A stretch of 64,000 bases of DNA from Prochlorococcus sp. AG-402-K21 (GTDB lineage Bacteria; Cyanobacteriota; Cyanobacteriia; PCC-6307; Cyanobiaceae). Positions 37,640 through 47,686 of this stretch are shown here, in pieces. Location: NCBI GenBank assembly GCA_003216775.1, contig QCII01000005.1:1-64000 (forward strand), given 5' to 3'. Numbering within the stretch: the stretch's first letter is position 1; each line of letters opens with the position of its first letter. Below the pieces are notes generated by a model. The model ran no database searches, had not been told where the DNA came from, and saw only the letters and a list, made by a program, of their open reading frames with translations. The position numbers and the translations under genes were made by a program.

Positions 37640-40284
37640 CTTTCTAATGTTTTTTGCAAATGATTTTTAGCATAATCTAAGGCTCTACTTAACTTATCAA
37701 TATCTTTAGCACCTGCTTGAGCAAAGTTAGGCTTCCCTCCTCCACCTCCCGAACAAATTCTTGCAATCTCATTAATTAATTTACCTGCATGCAATCCTAT
37801 TTTTACCGCATCATCACCTAAAGAAACTACAAATAACAACTTTCTATTTTCTGGAATTGGTATTCCCCCAAGAATCACTATTGCTTTATTTCCTAAATGA
37901 GAAGTTAAATTAAGTGCTGCAGATTGCAAAGAATTTCCATCTAAACCATCAATCTGATTTACTAAAATTGAAAAAGAATTTACTATTTCTGCGGACGATT
38001 TTATAGAAGAGTATTTAAAATATGCAATTTCATCTTTCATTTTTTGTATCTCTTTATTCTTATTAATAAGCTCTGCTTGCAAATTATTAACCCTTTCAAA
38101 AAGTTGATTAGGATTTGCTTTTAACAAATCACTTAGTTGATTTACTAAAGCATTTCTATCACTAAAATAGTCGAATGCTGATTGGCCTGATAATGCTTCA
38201 ATTCTTCTTACTCCGGCTGAAATTCCTTCCTCACTGATTATTTTGAATGAACCTAATTCGGATGTGGTTTTAACATGTGTGCCGCCACAAAGTTCCATTG
38301 AAACTCCTGGCACATTAACAACGCGCACTTCATCATCATATTTTTCTCCAAACATAGCAACCGCTCCCTTTTCTAAAGCCTCAATCTTAGACATATTTTT
38401 TATTTCTAGGATATGGTTTTCCATAATCCAAGAGTTAATTAGACTCTCAATCTTAGAAATTTGATCTTTGGAAATAGGATTCGAAGAATTAAAGTCAAAT
38501 CTTAATTTATTAAAGGCTACTAATGAACCTTTTTGTCCAACATTTTCATCAACAATTGATTTGAGAGCAGATTGCAATAAATGGGTAGCTGTATGATTTG
38601 CAGCAGCCTTAGCTCTATTAGAGGAGTTAACTTTAGTCTTAACTTTTTGTCCAATAGTTAATATTCCTTTTTTGATCGTTCCATAATGTAAAAAAACATT
38701 TTTCTTTCGAATAACACTATCAACCAAGACCTCTAGATCTTTTGAAAATATCGTTCCAATATCACCAACTTGACCACCAGATTCTCCATAAAAAGTTGTC
38801 TGATCAAGAACAATTAAAACTTTCTGACCTTCACTTGCTTGCTTAACTAATGTTGAATCCAAGAATATACCCTTTATTTCAGCTTCCGAAAGAAGTGAAT
38901 CATAACCATTAAAAACAGTTTTGTTAAAAAGATCTATTTCTCGCTCTAATGATCCCTCTAATGTCAAATCAATATTACTTGAAGCAGCTTTAGCTCTCTC
39001 TTTCTGTGCATTCATTTCTGCCTCAAAACCCTTTAAATCTACATTGATACTATTTTCTTCTGCAATTTCTACAGTAAGTTCTAGAGGAAATCCATAAGTA
39101 TCATAAAGTTCAAAAGCTTTAAAACCAGAAATTAATTTCTGGCCTGAAGAAATTAACTCATCTAGCAGTTTCTCTCCCCTATCAAGAGTTTCCCTAAACC
39201 TTACTTCTTCAATTTTTATCTCATTCAAAATTAAATCATTATTATTTTTTAAATCAGGATAATTCTTTTGCATTAAATTGATCCCCACCGAAGCAATGTG
39301 TGGTAAAAATTCATTTGTTATGCCTAATAATCTTCCATGTCTGACCATTCTTCTAATAAGCCTTCTTAATATGTACCCTCTACCGAGATTACTTGCTGCT
39401 ACTCCATCAGAAATTAAATGAATAACAGCTCTAGTATGATCTCCAATAATTTTTAAAGAAATTTTATTTTTTTCATGTGAAGAAAAATAATCAATATTTG
39501 CAATCTCACAAGTTTTTTGAATGATAGGAAAAATTAAATCTGTCTCATAATTATTTTCCTTTTTTTGCAATATTTGAGCCATCCTTTCAAGGCCCATTCC
39601 TGTATCAATATTTTTAAATTTTAAATCTGTCAATTTTCCATTAGGATCGCGATTATATTGCATAAAAACAAGATTATAAAATTCAATAAATCGATCTCCA
39701 TCTTCTAAATCAATATTCTGCAGACCTTTTTCAGGATAAAAATCATAATAAAGTTCTGAACAAGGTCCACATGGACCTGTTTTTCCAGAAGACCAAAAAT
39801 TATCTTTCTCACCTAGTTTCACGATCCTATCTGGATGAATACCAATTTCATCTCTCCAAATTTTTGCAGACTCTCCGTCTTCGTGAAAGACACTCACAAT
39901 TATATTTTCAGCAGAAAGTTGATAAATATTAGTAACTAATTCCCAAGCCCACTGAATAGCCTGTTGTTTAAAATAATCTCCAAAAGAGAAATTACCAAGC
40001 ATTTCAAAAAAAGTGTGATGTCTAGCTGTAACTCCAACGTTTTCTATATCATTTGTTCTGATACACTTTTGGCTAGATGTAGCCCTTTTTGATGGTCTTT
40101 TTTTTAAACCTAAAAAAACTGGTTTAAAAGGTAGCATTCCAGCAATTGTGAGCATAACCGTAGGATCATCTGGAATTAAAGATGCACTTGGAATGATTTT
40201 ATGAAATTTGTCACTGTAAAATTTTAAAAAAGCATTTCTTATCTCATCTCCAGTAACTATTTTTTTAATTAGTTGAGATGTCAT
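37624..40284 (-). CDS. alaS: Alanyl-tRNA synthetase
   Basis: An 886-residue class II synthetase. Visible are the catalytic core ([30 protein letters not shown]), the editing site [13 protein letters not shown], the second editing motif [15 protein letters not shown], and a C-terminal Gly-rich C-Ala end [19 protein letters not shown]. Complete. It overlaps speA by 16 nt at the 3' ends. The start ATG at 40284 is 120 nt from the divergent flv3. Confidence 0.97.
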   Translation of the reverse strand: MTSQLIKKIVTGDEIRNAFLKFYSDKFHKIIPSASLIPDDPTVMLTIAGMLPFKPVFLGLKKRPSKRATSSQKCIRTNDIENVGVTARHHTFFEMLGNFSFGDYFKQQAIQWAWELVTNIYQLSAENIIVSVFHEDGESAKIWRDEIGIHPDRIVKLGEKDNFWSSGKTGPCGPCSELYYDFYPEKGLQNIDLEDGDRFIEFYNLVFMQYNRDPNGKLTDLKFKNIDTGMGLERMAQILQKKENNYETDLIFPIIQKTCEIANIDYFSSHEKNKISLKIIGDHTRAVIHLISDGVAASNLGRGYILRRLIRRMVRHGRLLGITNEFLPHIASVGINLMQKNYPDLKNNNDLILNEIKIEEVRFRETLDRGEKLLDELISSGQKLISGFKAFELYDTYGFPLELTVEIAEENSINVDLKGFEAEMNAQKERAKAASSNIDLTLEGSLEREIDLFNKTVFNGYDSLLSEAEIKGIFLDSTLVKQASEGQKVLIVLDQTTFYGESGGQVGDIGTIFSKDLEVLVDSVIRKKNVFLHYGTIKKGILTIGQKVKTKVNSSNRAKAAANHTATHLLQSALKSIVDENVGQKGSLVAFNKLRFDFNSSNPISKDQISKIESLINSWIMENHILEIKNMSKIEALEKGAVAMFGEKYDDEVRVVNVPGVSMELCGGTHVKTTSELGSFKIISEEGISAGVRRIEALSGQSAFDYFSDRNALVNQLSDLLKANPNQLFERVNNLQAELINKNKEIQKMKDEIAYFKYSSIKSSAEIVNSFSILVNQIDGLDGNSLQSAALNLTSHLGNKAIVILGGIPIPENRKLLFVVSLGDDAVKIGLHAGKLINEIARICSGGGGGKPNFAQAGAKDIDKLSRALDYAKNHLQKTLESYSDK

Positions 40285-40403
40285 TAATCCGGAATAAAAA
40301 GAACAAAAATTAAAGAAAAGCGTAATTTCGGTTATTTCGCAACAATAATCACGCGGATTTATGTTCTACATAACTAAAGTTATTCTATAACGCGATTTGT
40401 CCT

Positions 40404-42179
40404 ATGCTAGCTTCTGCCCAGACAAGTAATTCTAAATTGGCACAAATAAATAACAAGTTGACAGTTCAATCTCAAAACTTCGCTGATGATTCATATGCCA
40501 TAAGATCTTTGGATTGGGATCGTAGTAGATTTGATATTGAATTTGGTTTAAGAAATGGAACTACATACAATAGTTTTATTATTAAAGGCGAAAAACTAGC
40601 AATTATTGATACTAGTCACGCAAAGTTTGAAGAATTATGGTTTAAAGAATTACTTGAAAAGGTAAATCCACAAGAAGTGGATTATCTAATTACAAGCCAT
40701 ACAGAACCTGATCATTCTGGTTTAATAGGTAATCTTTTAGAAAGAAACCAAAATATCACCGTAGTAGGATCAAAATTAGCCATTAAATTTATTGAAGACC
40801 AAATACATATTCCCTTTAAGCGTCTAGAGGTTAAGAGTGGAGAGTTTTTAAATCTTGGAACTAATCCTAATAGCGGATTAGAGCATAATATTGAATTTAT
40901 AAGTGCACCAAATTTACATTGGCCAGATACAATTTTTTCATATGACCATAGCACTCATGTTCTTTACACATGCGATGCATTTGGACTCCATTATTGTTCT
41001 GATGAATTTTATGACACTGATCAAAAAGAAATATATGATGATTTTCGTTTTTATTACGATTGCCTGATGGGTCCAAACGCTAGAAGCGTTCTGCAAGCAA
41101 TTAAAAGAATAGATAAGCTACCTGAATTAAAAACAATAGCGGTAGGTCATGGGCCTTTGCTGCATCATCAAGTCAATTTTTGGAAAACAAAATATCAAGA
41201 ATGGAGTAGCAATAAAAGCAAAGGTAATGATTTTGCATCCGTCTGCTATATAAGCGACTATGGTTATTGTGATCGACTAAGTCAAGCGATATCTCATGGA
41301 ATAAGTAAAGCAGATGCACAGGTTCAATTAATTGATTTAAGATCTTCTGACCCCCAAGAATTAACAAGTTTAATTTCGGAATCAAAAGCAGTAGTCATCC
41401 CAACATGGCCAGTAGATTCAGATAATGAATTAAAAGAATCTCTTGGTACTTTATTTGCAGCACTAAAATCAAAACAATTTACAGCTGTTTATGATGCATT
41501 TGGTGGAAATGATGAACCAATAGATTCTCTAGCAAATAAATTAAGAGAACTTGGTCAGAAAGAAGCTTTCTCTCCTTTAAGAGTTAAAAACATTCCAGAT
41601 CCCATTGTTTATCAACAATTCGAAGAAGCTGGAACTGACTTGGGTCAATTGATCAATAAAAAGAAAAATATTGCCTCTATGAAGAGCCTTGATTCAAATT
41701 TAGATAAAGCTTTAGGTAGGTTAAGTGGAGGATTATATGTAGTTACAGCAAGCCAAGGAGAAGGTTTGACATTTAGACAAAGTGCGATGGTAGCAAGTTG
41801 GGTTAGTCAAGCAAGTTTTTCTCCACCAGGTATTACAGTTGCAGTAGCAAAAGATAGAGCTATTGAATCATATATGCAAGTTGGCAAAGGTTTTGTTGTG
41901 AATATCTTGAGAGAAGATAACTATCAAAAAATGTTCAGACATTTTTTAAAAAGATTTGCTCCTGGAGCCGATAGATTTGCCGATGTAGATATAATTGGCA
42001 ACATCGCAGAAGGGGGACCAGTCCTCTCAGATTCACTTGCCTTTTTAGATTGTAAAGTTAGTTCCAGACTAGAGACTCCAGACCATTGGATAATTTATGG
42101 AACTGTTGAAAATGGCAATGTCTCTGACTTATCATGCAAAACAGCAGTTCATCATAGAAAAGTTGCTAATCACTATTAG
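40404..42179 (+). CDS. flv3: Flavodiiron protein, Flv3-type (canonical metal ligands)
   Basis: A 591-residue three-domain protein: beta-lactamase-like diiron domain (about 30-270), flavodoxin domain (about 275-420) and C-terminal flavin reductase domain (about 440-591). The diiron ligands are intact: TSHTEPDHSG, NLHWPD, CDAFGLHYC and VGHGPLLHH. In cyanobacteria Flv1/Flv3 heterodimers reduce O2 to water using photosynthetic electrons under fluctuating light. A TATTCTATAAC element about 20 nt upstream is a likely -10. The partner flv1 follows after a 1.35 kb insert. Confidence 0.92.
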   Translation: MLASAQTSNSKLAQINNKLTVQSQNFADDSYAIRSLDWDRSRFDIEFGLRNGTTYNSFIIKGEKLAIIDTSHAKFEELWFKELLEKVNPQEVDYLITSHTEPDHSGLIGNLLERNQNITVVGSKLAIKFIEDQIHIPFKRLEVKSGEFLNLGTNPNSGLEHNIEFISAPNLHWPDTIFSYDHSTHVLYTCDAFGLHYCSDEFYDTDQKEIYDDFRFYYDCLMGPNARSVLQAIKRIDKLPELKTIAVGHGPLLHHQVNFWKTKYQEWSSNKSKGNDFASVCYISDYGYCDRLSQAISHGISKADAQVQLIDLRSSDPQELTSLISESKAVVIPTWPVDSDNELKESLGTLFAALKSKQFTAVYDAFGGNDEPIDSLANKLRELGQKEAFSPLRVKNIPDPIVYQQFEEAGTDLGQLINKKKNIASMKSLDSNLDKALGRLSGGLYVVTASQGEGLTFRQSAMVASWVSQASFSPPGITVAVAKDRAIESYMQVGKGFVVNILREDNYQKMFRHFLKRFAPGADRFADVDIIGNIAEGGPVLSDSLAFLDCKVSSRLETPDHWIIYGTVENGNVSDLSCKTAVHHRKVANHY

Positions 42180-42307
42180 ACTTGATTTGGCATCTAAAGA
42201 GTTAAAACCCATTGTTATCAGTAAGTTCAAATAAAAAAATTATACTTTTAAATTCAGTTGAAAAAAAATATAGATTGAAGTTATAACTAGTTTTTTTTGA
42301 TTCATAA

Positions 42308-42334
42308 TTGAAAATCGGTTGAAAATTGACCCCC
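42308..42334. repeat. Left copy of a repeat flanking the flv3-flv1 insert
   Basis: TTGAAAATCGGTTGAAAA followed by TTGACCCCC. It shares TTGAAAATC-N-GTTGAAA and TGACCCC with 43453-43483, just upstream of flv1. It lies between two convergent genes, where a promoter element is not expected. Confidence 0.5.
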
Positions 42335-42354
42335 AATATTAAATAAAAAGATAA

Positions 42355-42798
42355 TTATCTACATTCGGCATTTCCAATTCCTGCACCTAAAACTACACCT
42401 AAAGGAATACTCCAAGCATATGCATCACTTTTTGATAGAGATGCTGCAATTCCACCACCAATTAACCCACCTAAAGTTGTACTTCCAGTACATTTCAGAG
42501 CAGGTTTATATTTCACATATGAAGTTTGGGATTCATTCTTGTGATGATAATGGTTGAATGCGTTGCGATCACTATTACATGGGATAGAAACTTTCTCACG
42601 ATAAGATTTGACATAACCAGGGGACATTGAATTGCCTGGTATATATTCTTCTTTGTACTCATAACGGAAGCACTTGTTTTCGTATGCATATCCTTTTTGT
42701 GATTCATACGCTTCTTGATTAATTTGATCTCGAATGCTCTCATTAGCATTGACTGGAAAAGAACCACCCAAAATAAGAGTTGCTATAAAAATTTTCAT
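42355..42798 (-). CDS. Secreted hypothetical protein with glycine-zipper C-terminus (147 aa)
   Basis: Residues 1-18 (MKIFIATLILGGSFPVNA) form a signal peptide with a likely cut after VNA. The mature part is rich in Tyr, Asn and Ser, with Cys in KCFRYEY, IPCNSDRN, KCTGST and NAECR. The C-terminal TLGGLIGGGIAASLSKSDAYAWSIPLGVVLGAGIGNAECR resembles a glycine-zipper 2TM segment of outer-membrane lipoproteins. It is the only clear gene in the insert between flv3 and flv1, on the opposite strand to both. Confidence 0.65.
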   Translation of the reverse strand: MKIFIATLILGGSFPVNANESIRDQINQEAYESQKGYAYENKCFRYEYKEEYIPGNSMSPGYVKSYREKVSIPCNSDRNAFNHYHHKNESQTSYVKYKPALKCTGSTTLGGLIGGGIAASLSKSDAYAWSIPLGVVLGAGIGNAECR

Positions 42799-42889
42799 TT
42801 TAAAATTAAGATATTTTCAACAACTCACCCACACAATTAAAGAATAAATTATTTGTTTAAAATTTAAAGTTGAAATATTATTCTTTGGC

Positions 42890-42909
42890 AACTGTCACAT
42901 GTGACAGTT
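42890..42909. promoter_or_regulatory. Perfect 20-bp palindrome, possible operator
   Basis: AACTGTCACATGTGACAGTT is its own reverse complement over all 20 bases. It lies about 90 nt upstream of the 147-aa secreted gene's start. Its TGTCAC half-site recalls the TTGTCAC direct repeats upstream of the island promoters at 54-55.7 kb. Confidence 0.5.
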
Positions 42910-42970
42910 AAGCAACATTCCACTCTCCCTTTCCACGCTGAAGATCCATAAAGTGAATTCAAGAAAAAAT

Positions 42971-42994
42971 AAGAGGGCATTTGTTTGCCCTCTT
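42971..42994 (-). terminator. Hairpin with T-run on the minus strand, likely intrinsic terminator
   Basis: AAGAGGGCA pairs perfectly with TGCCCTCTT (9 bp, 6-nt loop). On the minus strand it is followed by a TTATTTTTT stretch, the form of an intrinsic terminator; on the plus strand CGCG follows instead. No minus-strand gene is visible just upstream (43000-43500), so it may end a small RNA. The 735-base stretch 42799-43533 otherwise holds a palindrome, a 48-codon frame and the right repeat. Confidence 0.5.
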
Positions 42995-43180
42995 CGCGTC
43001 GTATACTCCTCGCTGTCCACAAAGTTGAAGATGTGCTTTTGACTTCTGAATTATTTCTACTCCTATTGAATTAGAAATGATATTCTTGACAACCACAAAG
43101 CACTAATACTCGGGTAGAAATACCCTATGAATTTCAAGTAAAAAGGAGGATAATATAGGTGTAGAGATATAGGAAGTCCT

Positions 43181-43327
43181 ATGAAAATCATTACTCCTTT
43201 CACTATTCTCAATCAAAACTTCCATGAAATGGATTTGATTATAGACGCAATGAAAAATAGAAGATTAGCGACAGAAAGATTGCATGATGATTACAGAAAA
43301 ATTTATAAAAATCATAAATTTGCTTAA
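43181..43327 (+). CDS. Possible small protein (48 aa), hypothetical
   Basis: An ATG at 43181 opens a 48-codon frame (MKIITPFTILNQNFHEMDL...) ending RKIYKNHKFA. It is basic and helical in its second half (AMKNRRLATERLHDDYRKIYKNH). AGGAAG at 43171-43176 is a suitable ribosome site; a stronger AAGGAGG about 30 nt upstream is too far for this ATG. It lies in the insert between flv3 and flv1. No known family is recognised. Confidence 0.5.
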   Translation: MKIITPFTILNQNFHEMDLIIDAMKNRRLATERLHDDYRKIYKNHKFA

Positions 43328-43452
43328 ATAAACAAAAAGAAATCCCGTTCACGTTAGAAACCCTACATTTAATAACTCATTAATGGTGCTGTTATAGGTA
43401 TAATCGACTGAAACGTAACGGTTTCACAAGAATTAAATGTTCTGGTCGATAG

Positions 43453-43483
43453 TTGAAAATCCGTTGAAACCCCATATGACCCC
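43453..43483. repeat. Right copy of the flanking repeat, upstream of flv1
   Basis: TTGAAAATCCGTTGAAACCCC then ATATGACCCC; contains an internal GTTGAAA direct repeat at 11-bp spacing. It is about 50 nt before the flv1 ATG, where such an 11-bp-period element could also bind a response regulator. An interrupted palindrome TGAAAC-GTAACG-GTTTCA lies just upstream (about 43409-43426). Confidence 0.5.
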
Positions 43484-43533
43484 TTGGTGTCACTAATAAG
43501 TCACAATCCACTATTAATAAATAAGTCTTTAAG

Positions 43534-45336
43534 ATGCCAGAGATTACTATAAGCTTTCTTTCAGAAAATCAAAACTTATCAAAATTTGAAATTGCTGAAA
43601 ATTTTACTTGCATCAGATTTCTTGATAATAATAAAGAAAGATTTGAGCTTGAGTTTAATCTCGAAAAAGGAACCTCATTTAACACTTTTTTAATAAGAAA
43701 TAATGAAGAACTTTTTATTATTCATCCACCTGAAAAGCAATATTTAAATTCATTTAATAAGATAATATCTAACTTTTTTAATCAATTTAAATTAAAAAAA
43801 GTTAACGTCATATCTGGACATATCAATCCACAAATCATAGAAACCATAAAAAACGTTAGTAAGCAGTTTGAAGACTTAACTATAACTTGCTCAAATCCTG
43901 GCTTTAAACTTATTAGTGAACTTTGGAATCAAAGAAATCCTAACTTAAAAGAATTCGTCGAAATCCAATTACCCAAAATAAACATAGTCAAAAAGGAACT
44001 TAATTTAGAATTAGGTAATTTTTCACTAGAGTTAATTCCTATTCCAACTGCACGTTGGCCTGGAGGCCTAATAATTTATGAACGTAATCAAGAAATACTT
44101 CTAAGTGAAAAAATTTTCTCTGCACACATTGCATCTGAATATTGGTCTGAAACAAATCGAATTAGTACAGAAATTGATAGGAAACACTTTTATGATTGTT
44201 TGATGGCACCAATGTCTAATCAAGTAGTATCAATAACTGAAAAAATTGCAGATTATGACATTAAAACTATTGCACCGTTGCACGGTCCAGCTATCGAATA
44301 TAGCTTAAAAAGCTTTTTAAATGACTACATTCGATGGGGTGAAAATCTCTCAACAAATAATCCTAAAATCGCTCTTATTTATGCAAGTGCTTATGGAAAT
44401 ACAGCCTCCATAGGGGATGCTTTGGCCAAAGGGATAAATAGAACTTCTGTTGAAGTAGAAAGTATTAATTGTGAATTCACATCAAATGATGTACTTATAA
44501 AATCCATCCAAAATGCTGATGGATATTTAATAGGATCTCCCACTCTTGGGGGGCACGCCCCAACGCCTATAGTAAGTGCTCTAGGCACTTTGTTATCAGA
44601 AGGCAATAGAGATAAACCAGTTGGGATTTTTGGTAGTTTTGGCTGGAGCGGCGAGGCGATAGATTTACTTGAATCAAAATTAAAAGACGGCGGTTTTCAG
44701 TTTAGTTTTGAGCCTATAAGAATTAAATTCAGTCCAAATAAACCAAAAATTAAAGAGCTAGAAGAAATAGGAACTCACTTTGGGAGAAAAATTATAAAGA
44801 AAGCTAAGAAAAAACCTAGAAAATCAGATACTGGAATGATTACAAGTAAAACAAATCCAAAGTTACAAGCTCTTGGAAGAGTAATTGGCTCACTTTGCAT
44901 TCTAACTGCTTCTAAAGGAAAAGATGAGAATAATATCAGGGGAGCTATGCTTGCATCCTGGGTTAGTCAAGCGAGTTTTTCTCCACCGGGATTAAGTATT
45001 GCAGTAGCAAAAGATAGGTCAGTAGAGTCTCTACTTCAAGTTGGAGATTCATTTGCATTAAATATTTTAAGTGAAAAAGATTTTAAAGAACCTTTGAAAA
45101 GGTTCACGAAACCTTTTTCACCAGGTGAAGATAGATTCGAAGGTTTAAATATTGAATTTACTCCTAATGAACAGATAATAATTCCCAACTCTTTAGCATG
45201 GTTAGATGCGTCTGTAAAAGAACGGATGGAATGTGGAGATCATTGGGTAATATACGCTGAAGTACTACACGGTAATATATTAAAATCCGATTGTCTAACA
45301 GCAGTTCATCACCGTAAAACTGGTGCTAACTATTAA
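43534..45336 (+). CDS. flv1: Flavodiiron protein, Flv1-type (substituted metal ligands)
   Basis: A 600-residue protein with the same three domains as its neighbour Flv3. The diiron ligands are replaced: HINPQIIE instead of HxExDH, ARWPGG instead of LHWPD, and no CDAFG-type Asp. These substitutions mark Flv1/Flv2-type subunits that work with a canonical partner. The flavodoxin region (IALIYASAYGNTASIG) and the flavin reductase domain (MLASWVSQASFSPPGLSIAVAKDRS) are intact. The two proteins are expected to form the Flv1/Flv3 oxygen-reducing complex. Confidence 0.9.
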   Translation: MPEITISFLSENQNLSKFEIAENFTCIRFLDNNKERFELEFNLEKGTSFNTFLIRNNEELFIIHPPEKQYLNSFNKIISNFFNQFKLKKVNVISGHINPQIIETIKNVSKQFEDLTITCSNPGFKLISELWNQRNPNLKEFVEIQLPKINIVKKELNLELGNFSLELIPIPTARWPGGLIIYERNQEILLSEKIFSAHIASEYWSETNRISTEIDRKHFYDCLMAPMSNQVVSITEKIADYDIKTIAPLHGPAIEYSLKSFLNDYIRWGENLSTNNPKIALIYASAYGNTASIGDALAKGINRTSVEVESINCEFTSNDVLIKSIQNADGYLIGSPTLGGHAPTPIVSALGTLLSEGNRDKPVGIFGSFGWSGEAIDLLESKLKDGGFQFSFEPIRIKFSPNKPKIKELEEIGTHFGRKIIKKAKKKPRKSDTGMITSKTNPKLQALGRVIGSLCILTASKGKDENNIRGAMLASWVSQASFSPPGLSIAVAKDRSVESLLQVGDSFALNILSEKDFKEPLKRFTKPFSPGEDRFEGLNIEFTPNEQIIIPNSLAWLDASVKERMECGDHWVIYAEVLHGNILKSDCLTAVHHRKTGANY

Positions 45337-45353
45337 ATTTATTTATCTTATTT

Positions 45354-45878
45354 ATGACTGAATCAAAGGATCTAATAATTATTTCAGCTAGTTGTGGGAA
45401 AAATCTAGAACTTTCTGAAAAATTCCTTGAAACAAGTAATGAACTTAAAATAAGGTCTGAAATTTTAGATCTTACCACTCTTGATATTCCATTGTTTAAT
45501 CCAAGAATTCACAGCAAAGAAAATATTCCAAATGAAATAGAAGAGTTAAAACAAAAGCTTTTCACGATTGAAAGGTGGGTGATTTGTGCGCCTGAATATA
45601 ATGGATCTATACCTCCCATTCTCTCGAACTTCATAGCATGGCTTTCTATTTCGGGAGATGACTTTAGGAATTTATTTAATGGTCAACCTATTGCAATTGC
45701 AACATTTTCTGGTGGCATAGGGTTAGAACTGCTAACTTCACTACGTATTCAATTGGTGCATTTAGGAAGTCAAGTATTAGGGAGACAACTTTTATCCTCA
45801 TATAGTAAACCTATAGATACAAAAACTATTGAAGATATTATTCAAAAACTTTTACAAATGAAAAAATTAAAAACATAA
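45354..45878 (+). CDS. NADPH-dependent FMN reductase family protein
   Basis: A 174-residue flavodoxin-fold protein with the FMN_red core: IIISASCGKNLELSEKFLE near the phosphate loop and the diagnostic CAPEYNGSIPPILSNFIAWLS. It starts 17 nt after flv1 and is probably co-transcribed with it, suggesting that it could supply reduced flavin or electrons in the same stress setting. That link is an inference from position. Confidence 0.88.
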   Translation: MTESKDLIIISASCGKNLELSEKFLETSNELKIRSEILDLTTLDIPLFNPRIHSKENIPNEIEELKQKLFTIERWVICAPEYNGSIPPILSNFIAWLSISGDDFRNLFNGQPIAIATFSGGIGLELLTSLRIQLVHLGSQVLGRQLLSSYSKPIDTKTIEDIIQKLLQMKKLKT

Positions 45879-45897
45879 ACTTTTAAACAAAAAATTC

Positions 45898-47682
45898 TTA
45901 TAAATTTTTTTCATTCCAAACTTTTAAAATTTCTCTAGCCATGGGCAGTGCATGTACAGAGCCTCCTCCAGGAGTATTTTGTGCAAAAGCAACTACAAGC
46001 AACTCACTCTTTTCAGAAGGAGTAAAACAAACGAACCAAGCGTGATCTAAGCCCCCTTCACCATCTTCAGCAGTTCCAGTCTTACCTGATACTGGAGGTA
46101 AATTTGAAACTCCATAATTAATTGCTACACCTGTTCCAGACTCAACCACTTTCCTGAGCCCACTTTTTATCAACTGAATATTTTTGGGGTCAATATCAAT
46201 TTTAATAAGTTTTTTATCTGCAATATTTTTTTTAACTAAATAAGGAGTAACTAGATAACCTCCATTAGCAATCGCAGCATATGCTCTGGCTATTTGTATG
46301 GGAGTTACTTGAACAACAAATTGTCCGATAGACATACTTGCGATATCTTCTGGAACCCAAGGAGTTCGCCCAGGTTGGTCCCAACCTCTTCCTGTTTTAG
46401 CCCATTCACTACTAGCTACAAAGCCTATATTTTCTTGTTCGGAAATTTCAATCCCAGATAAAGAATTAAAGCCAAGCTTCTTGGAAACATCATGAATTTC
46501 ATCAACCCCTACACCATATCCGACTTGGTAAAAAAATGTATTACTTGAAACTTTCAAAGCATCTTCATACCCTATTACTCCAAAACCTAAATCATTATGT
46601 TCTCTAAAACATTGACTACCGTAAATAATACATGGTTTTGTATTTAGCATAGTTTCAATAGGAAATTTCCCACTTTCTAAGCCTGCTAAAGCTGTTACTA
46701 TTTTCCAAACACTTCCTGGATCATAAGCATTTAATGCTCTATTAAAAAGAGGCTTCTCAGGAGAATTAAATATCTTTTGGTATTCTTTTTCAGGCTTAAA
46801 ATCTTTTGAAAAAAAATTTAAATCAAAAGTAGGTTTACTTGCCATTGCCCTTATTGCACCATCTCTAGGGTCCATCACTATTATCGCTCCAGCTTTTTTG
46901 TCTTTTAGTACTGCCTCAGCAGCTAGTTGTAAATTTATATCAATTGTCAATACAATATCATCACCTTCTTTTGGGGGCTTTATACCCAACGATTTTTGAA
47001 ATTGGCCTAAAGAATTTACTTCGATCATTTCTCCTCCCCATTCACCTCTTATAGTCTCTTCATACACATATTCAATTCCAGTTCTCCCTATTAAGTCATT
47101 TAATTTATAACCCTTTCTAGATAAAAAATTATATTCTGAGTCAGTAATTGGCTGAGTATAACCAATTACATGAGCAGCAACAGACTTATAAGGATAATAT
47201 CTTTTTAATTTAGTCGCAATTTCAAAACTAGATAAATTATCTTCATTTTCTCTAAATTTTATTAATTGATCTACATTTAAATCTTCAATAATAGTTACTG
47301 AAAGTAGCTGATTTTTTAAACCATCAAAGTACTTTTTTTGAATTGTATTACTATCAATATTTAACAAATTAGAAATAATTAGTTTATGATTTTCCCAATT
47401 ACTAACTTTTAGAGATTGAGGTTTTATTACTAAAGAATATTGAACTCTACTATCTGCGAGAACATAACCATTTTTATCAAATATTCTTCCTCGTATTGGT
47501 TGAGCAGCAATAAGCCTAATCCTATTCTCATCAGACATTGTCTTAAAAGATTCATAATTTAATAATTGTAAAAAAATTAACCTAAATAAAATTAATAAAA
47601 ATGAAATGGAAGAAAATATAAGCAAAACTAAAGGTTGCCTCTTTAATGAAATAAGTTTTTTGTTAGGAATACTTTTTATCAA
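45898..47682 (-). CDS. mrdA: Penicillin-binding protein 2 (elongasome transpeptidase)
   Basis: A class B PBP of 594 residues. It has one N-terminal membrane anchor (about 18-38), a dimerisation region with IRLIAAQPIRGRIFDKNGYVLADS, and a transpeptidase domain with the SxxK serine in DPGSVWKIVTAL, the SSN motif in KVSSNTFFYQVG and KTG in PVSGKTGTAEDGEGG. The N-terminal pattern fits PBP2 (MrdA) better than FtsI. It faces the FMN reductase with 19 nt between the stops. Confidence 0.9.
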   Translation of the reverse strand: MIKSIPNKKLISLKRQPLVLLIFSSISFLLILFRLIFLQLLNYESFKTMSDENRIRLIAAQPIRGRIFDKNGYVLADSRVQYSLVIKPQSLKVSNWENHKLIISNLLNIDSNTIQKKYFDGLKNQLLSVTIIEDLNVDQLIKFRENEDNLSSFEIATKLKRYYPYKSVAAHVIGYTQPITDSEYNFLSRKGYKLNDLIGRTGIEYVYEETIRGEWGGEMIEVNSLGQFQKSLGIKPPKEGDDIVLTIDINLQLAAEAVLKDKKAGAIIVMDPRDGAIRAMASKPTFDLNFFSKDFKPEKEYQKIFNSPEKPLFNRALNAYDPGSVWKIVTALAGLESGKFPIETMLNTKPCIIYGSQCFREHNDLGFGVIGYEDALKVSSNTFFYQVGYGVGVDEIHDVSKKLGFNSLSGIEISEQENIGFVASSEWAKTGRGWDQPGRTPWVPEDIASMSIGQFVVQVTPIQIARAYAAIANGGYLVTPYLVKKNIADKKLIKIDIDPKNIQLIKSGLRKVVESGTGVAINYGVSNLPPVSGKTGTAEDGEGGLDHAWFVCFTPSEKSELLVVAFAQNTPGGGSVHALPMAREILKVWNEKNL

Positions 47683-47686
47683 AAAT

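Noticed and set aside
42998-43020. Yfr1-like small RNA core (ATACTCCTCGCTG)
   Set aside because: The Yfr1 signature ACTCCTCACAC is not matched and no flanking Yfr1 hairpins are seen.
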